A stretch of DNA of 64,000 bases from contig NZ_DDHJ01000015.1 of NCBI RefSeq assembly GCF_002338065.1, forward strand, positions 1 to 64,000. Direction: 5' to 3'. Shown here in pieces: positions 43,227 through 51,661 of the stretch. The translations under genes were made by a program, and so were the position numbers. Below the pieces are notes generated by a model that ran no database searches, had not been told where the DNA came from, and saw only the letters and a program-made list of their open reading frames with translations. This DNA comes from Pseudomonas sp. UBA1879 (lineage in GTDB: Bacteria; Pseudomonadota; Gammaproteobacteria; Pseudomonadales; Pseudomonadaceae). The first letter of the stretch is position 1, and every line of letters starts with the position of its first letter.

Positions 43227-43963
43227 ACAGCATGCTGACAGTTCGTGGACTGCATAAACATTTTGGATCGGTGGAAGTGGTCAAGGGTGTCGACCTCGAC
43301 GTTGCCCAAGGGGAGGTGGTGGTGATCATCGGTCCCAGTGGGTCGGGCAAATCGACCTTCATCCGCTGCCTCAACAGCCTGGAAGCACCCTCGGCGGGCA
43401 GCGTGGTGGTGGGCGGTGGCGAGTCGGTGAAGGCCGACGATCGCAAGGCCATGGCGCGATTGCGTGAAGACATCGGCATGGTGTTTCAGGACTACACCTT
43501 GTTCCCGCAAATGACGGTGATGGCCAACATGATCCTGGCGCCGGTGAAGGTCAAAGGCGTCAGCAAAGCCGATGCCCAGGCCAATGCACTGGCGCTGCTG
43601 GACCGCGTGGGCCTCAAGCACAAGGCCGACGGCTACCCCAGCGAGCTCTCTGGCGGCCAGCAGCAGCGCGTGGCGATTGTGCGTGCGCTGGCGATGAAAC
43701 CGCGCTTGTTGCTGTTCGATGAGCCGACGTCGGCGCTCGACCCTGAAACCGTGGGTGAAGTGTTGAGTGTGATGAAGGGCCTGGCGGCAGAGGGCATGAC
43801 CATGATCGTCGTCACCCATGAAATGGGTTTCGCTCGGGAAGTGGCAGACCGGGTGGTGTTCTTCGACGGCGGCAAGATCGTCGAGATGGGCCCTCCCGCG
43901 CAGATCTTTTCAGCGCCGGAACACCCCCGGACCCGGCAGTTTTTGCAAAGCGTGTTGCACTGA
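43223..43963 (+). CDS. Amino-acid ABC transporter ATP-binding protein (GlnQ/HisP-like)
   Basis: This 246-residue ATPase has Walker A GPSGSGKST, signature LSGGQQQRVAIVRAL and Walker B LLLFDEPTSALDPE, followed by the H-loop VTHEMGF. Its start overlaps the lyase stop (ATGA), so enzyme and ATPase are translationally coupled, which supports a shared pathway. It powers uptake through the two permeases. Confidence 0.96.
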   Translation: MNSMLTVRGLHKHFGSVEVVKGVDLDVAQGEVVVIIGPSGSGKSTFIRCLNSLEAPSAGSVVVGGGESVKADDRKAMARLREDIGMVFQDYTLFPQMTVMANMILAPVKVKGVSKADAQANALALLDRVGLKHKADGYPSELSGGQQQRVAIVRALAMKPRLLLFDEPTSALDPETVGEVLSVMKGLAAEGMTMIVVTHEMGFAREVADRVVFFDGGKIVEMGPPAQIFSAPEHPRTRQFLQSVLH

Positions 43964-43964
43964 T

Positions 43965-44915
43965 TCAGGCAGCGGCGGTTTCCCCGGGTGCAGCCTGGTC
44001 AGGGTGCGCCTCACGCCAGGCGTCGAGCCCGCCGACCAAAGCCTTGCCTCGGGTCAGCCCCGCTGCGCGCAGTTTTTCCGCCAGCAAGGCCGCCGACAGC
44101 TCATTGGGGCAGGCGCAATAAAGCACCATGTCGACGTCGCCCAGTTGCTCGACCCACGGCGCGAGCGGTTCTTCGAGGCTGATCGACAGCGCGCCCGGAA
44201 TGCCTTCGACCACTGCTGTGTGAAAAGTCGGGCGAACGTCGATGATCACCGGCGCGTTGTCGGTATCGCGTAGGGCCAGTAGCTGGGGCACGGTGATGCG
44301 CGGCACGTGCGAGGTGCGCTTGATCAGGCGACGGCGCTTCCAGTATTTCCAGCCGATGAACAGCGCGAGCGCCAGCACCACGGCGCCGACCGCCAACGGC
44401 AGATAACCGGTCAGCCACCCCAGCAACGGGATGATGGCGTCGGTGAACAGCATCCCCAGCAACAGCGCCGACCCTGCCCAAATGAACGACCCTGCCAGCG
44501 AATAACGCATGAACAGCGCAAACGGCGTGGCGTTCATGCCGGCGACCGTCGTCACCAGCGCGCCCGCGCCGGGCAGGAACTTGGACAGCAGCATCGCCCG
44601 CGGACCGACCCGGTCATAGACGTTCAGGCCCTGACGGATGCAGGTGTCTTGAGACAGGGAAATCTTGCAGATGGATTTGAGCAGCACGCCACCATAACGC
44701 TTGCCTGCGAAGTACCACAGGGTATCGGCGATCAGACACGCCAGCATCGCCAGCAGCACCCCGGCCCCCAGCAACGGCTTGCTTTGCATGGCCAGCGCGC
44801 CGGTGACAATCAGGGTGGGGTAGGCGGGGACGGGGAGGCCGATCTGCTCCAGCAAGACGTTAACGAACACCAGCAGCAGGCCGTGGCTTTCATTCAATTG
44901 CTGGAGTTCGTTCAT
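43965..44915 (-). CDS. DedA-family membrane protein fused to a rhodanese domain
   Basis: This 316-residue protein has an N-terminal DedA/VTT membrane domain (about 10-190; MLLSKFLPGAGALVTTVAGM carries the conserved Arg/Gly region) and a C-terminal cytosolic rhodanese domain (about 205-310). The rhodanese loop is YCACPNELSA with active-site Cys267. VTT proteins are implicated in lipid-carrier recycling (undecaprenyl phosphate) and proton-linked stress resistance; rhodaneses move sulfane sulfur. The combination on one chain is unusual in function and not explained. ATG at 44915 is preferred to the frame start at 44942. Confidence 0.9.
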   Translation of the reverse strand: MNELQQLNESHGLLLVFVNVLLEQIGLPVPAYPTLIVTGALAMQSKPLLGAGVLLAMLACLIADTLWYFAGKRYGGVLLKSICKISLSQDTCIRQGLNVYDRVGPRAMLLSKFLPGAGALVTTVAGMNATPFALFMRYSLAGSFIWAGSALLLGMLFTDAIIPLLGWLTGYLPLAVGAVVLALALFIGWKYWKRRRLIKRTSHVPRITVPQLLALRDTDNAPVIIDVRPTFHTAVVEGIPGALSISLEEPLAPWVEQLGDVDMVLYCACPNELSAALLAEKLRAAGLTRGKALVGGLDAWREAHPDQAAPGETAAA

Positions 44916-45037
44916 AGGTGGCTCGGGTCGGCGAGCGCGCAACGGCAGCGCTCGAAAAAAAGGGCGTCAGTAACGTGGCCTGAACGCCCCTGTCTGTCAA
45001 CGCTGAATGCACGGCGTGCGCTGCCGTTCGCCGGATG

Positions 45038-45772
45038 TCACTGCGTTGTTTTGAGCAGCACCGGCTGTTCGCTGTAACGGTCGGCGAACAGTTGCTTGAG
45101 CTGCCCGGCCTTGGGCAAATCGTTGATGACGATGTACGGGTAGGTCGGGTGGGTGGTGAGGAAGTTCTGGTGATAATCCTCCGCCGGGTAGAAGCCGTTG
45201 TAGGTTTCGATTTTCGTCACGATCGGCGCGTTGAAGGATTTCGCGGCGTCCAGTTGCGCGATATAAGCCTGGGCAACGGCTTGCTGTTCGGGGGTTTCCG
45301 CAAAGATCGCCGAGCGGTACTGGGTGCCATGGTCCGGGCCCTGGCGGTTGAGTTCAGTGGGGTTGTGGGCCACCGAGAAGAAAATCTGCAACAGGGTGCC
45401 GTAGCTGACCTGCGCCGGGTCGAAGGTGACTTCCACCGACTCGGCATGTCCGGTGTCGCCTTCGCTCACCCGTTCATACTGCGCGGTATCGGCCTTGCCG
45501 CCGGCATAGCCGGACACGACCTTTTTCACCCCTTGCACGTGTTGGAACACGCCTTGAACGCCCCAGAAGCAGCCCCCCGCAAACACGGCGGTTTCGGTGC
45601 CAGCGGTTTTCACGGCTTCATCTTTTAGGGGCGGTGCGAGGCTGACGGCGTCTTCGGCCGCGAGCGAACAGGCCGCGGTTTGCAGCAGGGCGGCGCCGAG
45701 CAAGAGGCGCAGGCCCATGCGGCGCCCTTGAGGCAGCGCGGCGCGGAAGGTAGGAACGTTGAATCTTTTCAT
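45038..45772 (-). CDS. msrA: Exported peptide methionine-S-sulfoxide reductase
   Basis: This 244-residue protein carries a signal or membrane anchor of about 38 residues (RLLLGAALLQTAACSLAA) before a complete MsrA domain. The catalytic Cys is C68 in AGGCFWG. MsrA reduces the S-epimer of methionine sulfoxide in proteins; the export signal places it in the periplasm or, if the TAAC-type motif is lipidated, on a membrane. ATG at 45772 has AGGAG eight bases upstream. It forms one operon with the DipZ-like gene and msrB, which supply reducing power and the complementary epimer activity. Confidence 0.94.
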   Translation of the reverse strand: MKRFNVPTFRAALPQGRRMGLRLLLGAALLQTAACSLAAEDAVSLAPPLKDEAVKTAGTETAVFAGGCFWGVQGVFQHVQGVKKVVSGYAGGKADTAQYERVSEGDTGHAESVEVTFDPAQVSYGTLLQIFFSVAHNPTELNRQGPDHGTQYRSAIFAETPEQQAVAQAYIAQLDAAKSFNAPIVTKIETYNGFYPAEDYHQNFLTTHPTYPYIVINDLPKAGQLKQLFADRYSEQPVLLKTTQ

Positions 45773-45799
45773 GTCTGACACTCCTGAAACGGGGTGGAA

Positions 45800-47620
45800 T
45801 CAACCGAAGGTGAAGGCGTAGGCGGACACGCCCGGGTCGTTGAATTCGATGCTGAAGGTGTGGTCAGTCACGTCACCGGACTGCCGCACCAATTGGTAAA
45901 GGCGCTGTTCGGTCACGGTGCCGCTGCCGTCGGGCGCGACGTCGGTGCCGTGGGCATCGCCCGGCGCCTGGCCGTCGATGGACACTTTGAACCTCACCGG
46001 TTGGCCGTCGCTGCCGGGACCCAGCACCAGGTGCAGGTCCCGGGCGTGGAAGCGGTAGACGATCTTGCCTTGAGGTGCCTTCAAACTGGCCTGCTCGGAA
46101 CCGATGTTCCACAGACCGTCCAGACCCCAGGTGTTGAGCGACAGGTGTTGCGGCGTGCTGTAGTCAGTCACCTGATTGCTCTTGGCGCCACCCGGCGAAG
46201 CGAAATGTTCGGCGCGTTCGAAGCCCAGGTAGGTTTCAGGGGATTTGACGTCGCTCATGTTTGCTGCCTGTTGCACGCCATTGCCGCTGGCGTCGATCAG
46301 GTCGGTGGTGATCTGGCTGTTGCCTGCTTCGCGTAACAGTTCCTGGATGACCCGCTCGGATTCGTCGTAGGCGCCCTCGCCGAAGTGGTGATAGCGAATC
46401 CGACCCTCGGCATCGGCGAAGTAGTGGGCGGGCCAGTACTGATTGTCGAAGGCGCGCCAGATCTTGTAGTCGTTGTCGATCGCCACCGGGTAGTGGATGC
46501 CCAGGTCTTTCATGGCCTTGGTGACATTGTTCACGTCGCGCTCGAAGGCGAATTCCGGGGCATGCACGCCGATCACCACCAGGCCCTGATCGCGGTATTT
46601 GTCGGCCCAGGCTTTGACGTAGGGCAGGGTGCGCAGACAGTTGATGCAGGAGTAGGTCCAGAAATCCACCAACACCACTTTGCCTTTCAGCTGTTCGGCG
46701 GTCAGTGGGGCGGAGTTCAGCCATTGCACCGCTCCGGCGAGGGACGGCAACTGGCCTTCGACCGGCAGGCTCGACGTGCTGTTTTTCGCGGACATCATCA
46801 TCGCACCGGAGGCTTGCATGCTGGCGCCTGCTTCATCTTTACCAGGGATGTTCTGCGCCATCATCGCGCCGCCCCGCATGACGTTGCTGTCTGTGCCTTT
46901 GCTCGTGAACTGGCCCACCAGCGATTGCTCCAGGCTGCCGGTGGACGCGGTCGACACGCGGGCAAGGATCCCGGTGTCCAGGCCCAGTGCAATCGCCGCG
47001 ACCCCCGCCAGCATCGCGGCGCCCAGCCCCCGACGAATCCACTCACCTGCCCCCAGCGAGCGTTTCATCGCGCTGAACACCTTGCCGCCCAGCAACAGCG
47101 CCAATGCCAGCGACGTCGCCGCGCCTGCGGCGTAGGCCAAGAGCAGCAAGGTGGTGCCGACGCTCGCGCCTTGCAATGCGGCGCCGGTCAGCACCAGACC
47201 GAGGATCGGGCCGGCGCAAGGGGCCCACAGCAGGCCCGTCGCCACGCCAATCATGAACGACGCCCAGGGGCTGGGCTTGGCATCGATGCCTGCGTTTTCC
47301 GACAGGCGACTGCCGGCGGCCACCAGCGGGCGGGTCAGCCGCTCGGCCAATTTCGGCAGCAACAAGGTGAGGCCGAACAGCGCGACGAAGATCAGCGCCA
47401 GGCCACGGCCATATTGGTTGAGCTGCACCACCCAGCCGCCGCCGACTGCCGCCAGGGTGGCGACCAAAGCGAAGGTCATGGCCATGCCCACCAGCAACGG
47501 CAGGCCGCTGCGCACGAACGGTTGGCCGGTACGGGCGAAGACGAAGGGCAGCACCGGCAGGATGCACGGGCTGACGATGGTTAGGACGCCGCCGAGGTAG
47601 GCGAGGATGATCAGGAGCAT
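45800..47620 (-). CDS. DipZ-like thiol:disulfide transporter (CcdA + thioredoxin + C-terminal beta domain)
   Basis: This 606-residue inner-membrane protein has, in order: a CcdA/DsbD-type six-helix domain (1-220) with membrane cysteines in SPCILP (C19) and APCAGP (C135); a periplasmic linker (about 222-290) unusually rich in methionine (M248, M253, M254, M268, M274-276); a thioredoxin/TlpA domain with CINC (C325, C328); and a C-terminal DipZ-type beta domain (about 440-606). It should carry electrons from cytosolic thioredoxin to periplasmic partners, here most likely MsrA and MsrB. Start at 47620 is the first ATG; a TTG at 47638 is possible. Confidence 0.92.
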   Translation of the reverse strand: MLLIILAYLGGVLTIVSPCILPVLPFVFARTGQPFVRSGLPLLVGMAMTFALVATLAAVGGGWVVQLNQYGRGLALIFVALFGLTLLLPKLAERLTRPLVAAGSRLSENAGIDAKPSPWASFMIGVATGLLWAPCAGPILGLVLTGAALQGASVGTTLLLLAYAAGAATSLALALLLGGKVFSAMKRSLGAGEWIRRGLGAAMLAGVAAIALGLDTGILARVSTASTGSLEQSLVGQFTSKGTDSNVMRGGAMMAQNIPGKDEAGASMQASGAMMMSAKNSTSSLPVEGQLPSLAGAVQWLNSAPLTAEQLKGKVVLVDFWTYSCINCLRTLPYVKAWADKYRDQGLVVIGVHAPEFAFERDVNNVTKAMKDLGIHYPVAIDNDYKIWRAFDNQYWPAHYFADAEGRIRYHHFGEGAYDESERVIQELLREAGNSQITTDLIDASGNGVQQAANMSDVKSPETYLGFERAEHFASPGGAKSNQVTDYSTPQHLSLNTWGLDGLWNIGSEQASLKAPQGKIVYRFHARDLHLVLGPGSDGQPVRFKVSIDGQAPGDAHGTDVAPDGSGTVTEQRLYQLVRQSGDVTDHTFSIEFNDPGVSAYAFTFG

Positions 47621-47664
47621 GGGAGTGGGTCCGTTCAAATTGATCCAGAATTGGATGGGTGACC

Positions 47665-47800
47665 TGTAGGAGCGTGGCTTGTCCCGCGATCGGCTGCGCA
47701 GCAGTCGTTAATCCACATGTATGCGTTTTCTCAGGCCAATCGCGTGCGCAGATTTTGCGTCGGGTTCCCCGCCGATCGCGGGACAAGCCACGCTCCTACA
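47665..47800. repeat. REPIN with perfect 30-bp arms
   Basis: The left arm begins TGTAGGAGCGTGGCTTGTCC and the right arm ends GACAAGCCACGCTCCTACA; all 30 bases pair without mismatch around a 76-base loop. It sits inside the msr operon, between msrB and the DipZ-like gene, so it would be transcribed. Confidence 0.93.
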
Positions 47801-47804
47801 CGGT

Positions 47805-48320
47805 TCAGGCCTGTTCAGCGAAGCTCATCGCCAAGCCGTTCATGCAATAGCGCAAGCCGGTGGGTTTCGGCCCGTCGGTGAACACATGTCCCAGATGCCC
47901 GCCGCAGCGGCGGCAATGGACTTCCTTGCGCAGCACGCCGAACGAGGTGTCGGTGCGGATGGCCGTGGCGTTGTCCAGTGGCAACCAGAAGCTCGGCCAG
48001 CCGGTGTGGCTGTCGAATTTGGTGGTCGACGAAAACAGCGGCAATTGGCACCCGGCGCAGGCGAACGTGCCGCTGCGGTGTTCGTCATTCAGCGGGCTGC
48101 TGTAGGGACGTTCGGTGGCTTCGCGGCGCAACACCTGAAACTGGTCGTCGCTGAGCCGCGCGTGCCATTCGGCATCGCTGTGGCTGACTTCGAAGGTGCC
48201 GACGGGCGAGTCCGGGGGCACGATGGTCTCGCCGTCGGCGAATTTCGGCAGTATGCCGAGGGCAATGGCTGCGACACCTGCGCTGCTGCTCAACACCATG
48301 AACTGTCTTCTGGAAAGCAT
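47805..48320 (-). CDS. msrB: Exported peptide methionine-R-sulfoxide reductase (Tat signal)
   Basis: This 171-residue MsrB has an N-terminal twin-arginine signal (SRRQFM followed by a hydrophobic stretch to about 30). Zn-binding cysteines are in CAGC and CRRCGGHLGHVF, and the catalytic Cys is C159 in LRYCMNG. Folded export by Tat would suit insertion of Zn before export. It reduces the R-epimer of methionine sulfoxide. It is the first gene of the msrB-DipZ-msrA operon and is divergent from a two-component system. ATG at 48320 has GGAGACC upstream; the longer frame is discarded. Confidence 0.94.
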   Translation of the reverse strand: MLSRRQFMVLSSSAGVAAIALGILPKFADGETIVPPDSPVGTFEVSHSDAEWHARLSDDQFQVLRREATERPYSSPLNDEHRSGTFACAGCQLPLFSSTTKFDSHTGWPSFWLPLDNATAIRTDTSFGVLRKEVHCRRCGGHLGHVFTDGPKPTGLRYCMNGLAMSFAEQA

Positions 48321-48497
48321 GAGAGGTCTCCTGGGTACGGCCTGCGCCAGGCAGGCTCGTAATGCGATGGCGTCACAGTAGGCCCGCGCTGTTCCCGGAA
48401 TCCTCACCGAGAGTTAAACAATTCGTGATAACTGCCCCGCTGCGAAATCGGCACAATGGCGGCATCGCGCATTCAGCACTGGCAAGGTTTGCTTTCC

Positions 48498-49214
48498 ATG
48501 GATCAGCCCAAACGCATTCTGGTGGTCGAGGACGATAGCCATATCGCCGACCTGATTGGCCTGCACCTGCGGGACGAACATTTTGAGGTGGTGCACAGCG
48601 CCGACGGCGAAAAAGGCCTGCGCTTGTTGGAGCAGGGCGGCTGGGACGCGCTGATCCTCGACCTGATGCTGCCCGGCGTCGATGGTCTGGAAATCTGTCG
48701 TCGTGCCCGGGCCATGACCCGCTACACGCCGATCATCATCACCAGCGCCCGCTCCAGCGAGATGCACCGGATCCTCGGCCTTGAGCTGGGGGCGGACGAT
48801 TATCTGGCCAAGCCGTTCTCGATGATGGAACTGGTGGCGCGGATCAAGGCGCTGCTGCGACGGGTCGATGCCATGGCGCGCAACCTGAAAATGGACAGCG
48901 GCAGCCTGCTCAGCGCAGGGCTGTTCATCGATCCCCTGACCCGTGAGGCGTCGCTGGAAGGCCGTGTGCTCGACCTGACGCCGCGAGAATTCGATCTGCT
49001 GTATTTCTTTGTGCGCCAGCCGGGCAAGGTGTTCTCGCGTCTGGACCTGTTGAATTCGGTCTGGGGCTACAACCACGAAGGCTATGAACACACCGTCAAC
49101 ACCCACATCAACCGGCTGCGCGCCAAGATCGAGGCCGACCCGGCGCAGCCGTTGCGCATTCTGACGGTGTGGGGACGGGGCTATAAGTTTGCCGATCCGA
49201 GGGAGGCCTCATGA
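48498..49214 (+). CDS. OmpR-family response regulator
   Basis: This 238-residue protein has a receiver domain with phospho-acceptor D55 (LILDLMLPG) and the KPFSM lysine, and a C-terminal winged-helix DNA-binding domain (GYEHTVNTHINRLRAKIE, RGYKF). I start at MDQPKRILVV. It overlaps the kinase gene start (ATGA). It is divergent from msrB with a 177-base shared region, so control of the msr operon by this system is a fair inference. Confidence 0.94.
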   Translation: MDQPKRILVVEDDSHIADLIGLHLRDEHFEVVHSADGEKGLRLLEQGGWDALILDLMLPGVDGLEICRRARAMTRYTPIIITSARSSEMHRILGLELGADDYLAKPFSMMELVARIKALLRRVDAMARNLKMDSGSLLSAGLFIDPLTREASLEGRVLDLTPREFDLLYFFVRQPGKVFSRLDLLNSVWGYNHEGYEHTVNTHINRLRAKIEADPAQPLRILTVWGRGYKFADPREAS

Positions 49215-50704
49215 GCATGACCTTGACCCAGCGGCTGTCGCTGGTCTTCGCGCTGCTGCTGTTGATCTGCTGCGGCACGTCGGTGCTGCTGCAGGTGCGC
49301 TCCAATAAAATGCACGAGCTGGAGGTGGTGCAGGGCCTGTCCCGGGACCTGGCGCAGCACATCGCCCGCGACACCCAGTTGATGGACGCCAATGGCCTGA
49401 AACCCGACGCGGTGCGCGAGCTGTTCAGTCAGTTGATGCTGGTCAACCCCAGTGTCGAGGTGTACCTGCTCGACGGCAACGGCAAGATCGTCGGCGATGC
49501 CGCGCCCAAGGATCATGTGTTGCGTGATCGAGTCGATCTGGAGCCGGTACGCAAGCTGCTGGCCGGGGAGCCGCTGCCGATTCTCGGCGACGACCCGCGC
49601 AGCCTGAACGCACGCAAAGTGTTCAGTGCCGCGCCGTTGATGGTCATGGGCAAACCGGCGGGCTTTCTGTACGTGGTGCTGTTGGGCGAGGCCCACGACC
49701 GTTTTGCCGAGCGTGGTGCCACCAGTGAGGCGCTGAGCACGGCGTTGTGGTCGATTGGCCTGATTGCTTTGCTGTGCCTGTTGGCGGGTCTGACAGCGTT
49801 CGGCTGGATCACCCGTCCGCTGCGGCGTCTGACCGATGCGGTGAGCCATTTCGATATCAATGCCGCGCCGGTGCCTTTGCCAGCGTCTGCTGCCGAGTCG
49901 GCACGCCAGGGCCATGACGAAATCGCCGTGCTCGACGCCACGTTCAAGCAGATGCAAAACCGCCTGAGCGAGCAATGGCAGACTCTCACCCGCCAAAGTC
50001 AGGATCGCCGTGAGCTGGTGGCGAATATTTCCCATGACCTGCGCACGCCACTGGCTTCTCTGCATGGCTATCTGGAGGTGCTGTCGGTCAAGGACGCCAG
50101 CCTGACGCCTGAAGAGCGGCGGCGTTATCTGGGCATCGCGCTGGACCAGAGCCGCAAGGTCGGCGGGTTGGCGCAGTCGTTGCTGGAACTGGTGCGACTG
50201 GAGCATGGTTTCGTGGTGCCGGTGGTGGAGCGTTTCTCTCTGACGGATCTGGTGCAGGACATTTTCCAGAAGTTCGAGTTGGGCGCCGAAGCCAAGGCTG
50301 TCACCTTGACCCCGCACTTCGCGCCGACGGTGCCGGGGGTGCATGCGGATTTAGGGCTGATCGAGCGGGTGATGACCAACCTGCTGGACAACGCCCTGCG
50401 CCACACTCCCCAGGGTGGCGAGATCAAGGTGGCGTTATTGCCGAAGGGGCAATTTGTCGAAGTGACCGTCAGTGACAGCGGACCGGGGATTGCCGCGCAA
50501 TTGCGCGAAGGACTGTTTCTGCGCCCCTTCAACATCGGCGGCGCGCGGCGGGATGGCGGGTTGGGCTTGCGCATCGTGCACCAGATCCTGCAGCTGCATG
50601 GTCATCGGATCGAGTTGATCGATGTGCCTGGGCAAGGTGCGACCTTCCAGTTCGCGTTGCCGGTGGATCAGGAAGCGGCGGAGCGGGTGTTGCCGAGGGA
50701 GTGA
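49211..50704 (+). CDS. Transmembrane sensor histidine kinase
   Basis: This 497-residue kinase has TM1 at about 8-22, a periplasmic sensor of about 140 residues, TM2 near 180, HAMP, HisKA with H275 in ISHDLRTPLASL, and a HATPase domain (NLLDNALRHTP; GLGLRIVHQI). The periplasmic part lacks cysteines and shows no fold I can name. Partner of the OmpR-type regulator encoded upstream. Placement beside the msr operon suggests an envelope oxidant or damage signal. Confidence 0.93.
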   Translation: MSMTLTQRLSLVFALLLLICCGTSVLLQVRSNKMHELEVVQGLSRDLAQHIARDTQLMDANGLKPDAVRELFSQLMLVNPSVEVYLLDGNGKIVGDAAPKDHVLRDRVDLEPVRKLLAGEPLPILGDDPRSLNARKVFSAAPLMVMGKPAGFLYVVLLGEAHDRFAERGATSEALSTALWSIGLIALLCLLAGLTAFGWITRPLRRLTDAVSHFDINAAPVPLPASAAESARQGHDEIAVLDATFKQMQNRLSEQWQTLTRQSQDRRELVANISHDLRTPLASLHGYLEVLSVKDASLTPEERRRYLGIALDQSRKVGGLAQSLLELVRLEHGFVVPVVERFSLTDLVQDIFQKFELGAEAKAVTLTPHFAPTVPGVHADLGLIERVMTNLLDNALRHTPQGGEIKVALLPKGQFVEVTVSDSGPGIAAQLREGLFLRPFNIGGARRDGGLGLRIVHQILQLHGHRIELIDVPGQGATFQFALPVDQEAAERVLPRE

Positions 50705-50810
50705 TCGGCTTTGCGGTCCACACCGATCCTCCAGGGAAGCGAATCCATTCTGGGCGGCATTCCGACGAGAGGCCGGTACAGCCAACACCCCTGCATCAGC
50801 CGAACCAGTT

Positions 50811-50830
50811 TTCGCGAATGAATTCGCTGC
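50811..50830. repeat. Degenerate half-REP
   Basis: TTCGCGAATGAATTCGCTGC resembles the TCGCGAATGAATTCGCTCCC half-REP, also seen at 53099. It lies in the REP-rich gap downstream of the kinase gene. Confidence 0.55.
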
Positions 50831-50876
50831 CAACGGGAAAAATGTACGGTGTGTCGAGGTGGCCCACACGAATTCC

Positions 50877-50969
50877 CTTGTGGGAGCCGGCTTGCTGGCG
50901 AAGGCAGTGTGTCAGCCACTTCATCGGTGACTGACACGCCACCTTCGCCAGCAAGCCGGCTTCCACAAG
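50877..50969. repeat. REPIN (GTGGGAGCCGGCTTGCTGGC family)
   Basis: The left arm CTTGTGGGAGCCGGCTTGCT with GGCGAAGG pairs with the right arm CCTTCGCCAGCAAGCCGGC and TTCCACAAG. An inner TGTGTCAG/CTGACACG pairing lengthens the stem. It lies between the convergent kinase and LuxR-type regulator genes. Confidence 0.9.
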
Positions 50970-51001
50970 GTGACGCGTCGCATCTGGCGAGTCTGATCGC
51001 C

Positions 51002-51634
51002 TCACGGCAACAACAATCCATGCTCCATCGCGTATTTCACCAGCCCGGCCGGTTTGTCCACCTTCAACTTGCGGCGGATGCTCAGGCGGTGGGTTTCGAC
51101 AGTTCTGACGCTGATTGCCAGATCCCGGGCGAGGGTCTTGTTGTCGAGCCCTTTGGCCAGCCCCACCAGCACCTGCACTTCACGGGGCGTCAGCTCGTTT
51201 TCGTCGGTCTTCTTCGACACCAGCTTGAGTGTCACCTCGGCGCTGTAAAAGGTGCCGCCCGTGGCGATCGCTTCGATGGCCGCGACGATCTCCCGTGAAG
51301 GCGCGTTCTTCAGCACGTAGCCGCTGGCCCCGGCGCGGATCGAGGTGGCGACGTATTCCTGATTGTCATACATGCTCAGGATCAGAATCTTGATGGCCGG
51401 GCAGCGCTGGCGGATCAGCTGAGTGAGTTCCAGGCCGTTCATGTCCTGCAGGCCGATATCTACCAGCAGAATGTCCGGCCTGACTTCCTCGCACATCTTC
51501 AGCCCCTGCGCGGCATTTTCGGCTTCCCCTACCACCTCGAACAGCGGCCGCGCCGAGAGCAGGGCGCGCACACCGTCGCGGACCAGCGAATGGTCGTCGA
51601 CCAGGGCAATACGGATGGTCTGGCTGGCACTCAT
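51002..51634 (-). CDS. NarL/LuxR-family response regulator
   Basis: This 210-residue protein has a receiver domain with phospho-acceptor D59 (DILLVDIGLQDMNG) and a C-terminal LuxR HTH (LTPREVQVLVGLAKGLDNKTLARDLAISVRTVETH). It is encoded 27 bases downstream of the Cache-domain kinase on the same strand. The pair is divergent from cstA and may control it. Confidence 0.95.
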   Translation of the reverse strand: MSASQTIRIALVDDHSLVRDGVRALLSARPLFEVVGEAENAAQGLKMCEEVRPDILLVDIGLQDMNGLELTQLIRQRCPAIKILILSMYDNQEYVATSIRAGASGYVLKNAPSREIVAAIEAIATGGTFYSAEVTLKLVSKKTDENELTPREVQVLVGLAKGLDNKTLARDLAISVRTVETHRLSIRRKLKVDKPAGLVKYAMEHGLLLP

Positions 51635-51661
51635 GATCGATTGAGGTTTCCTGTATGAAGG

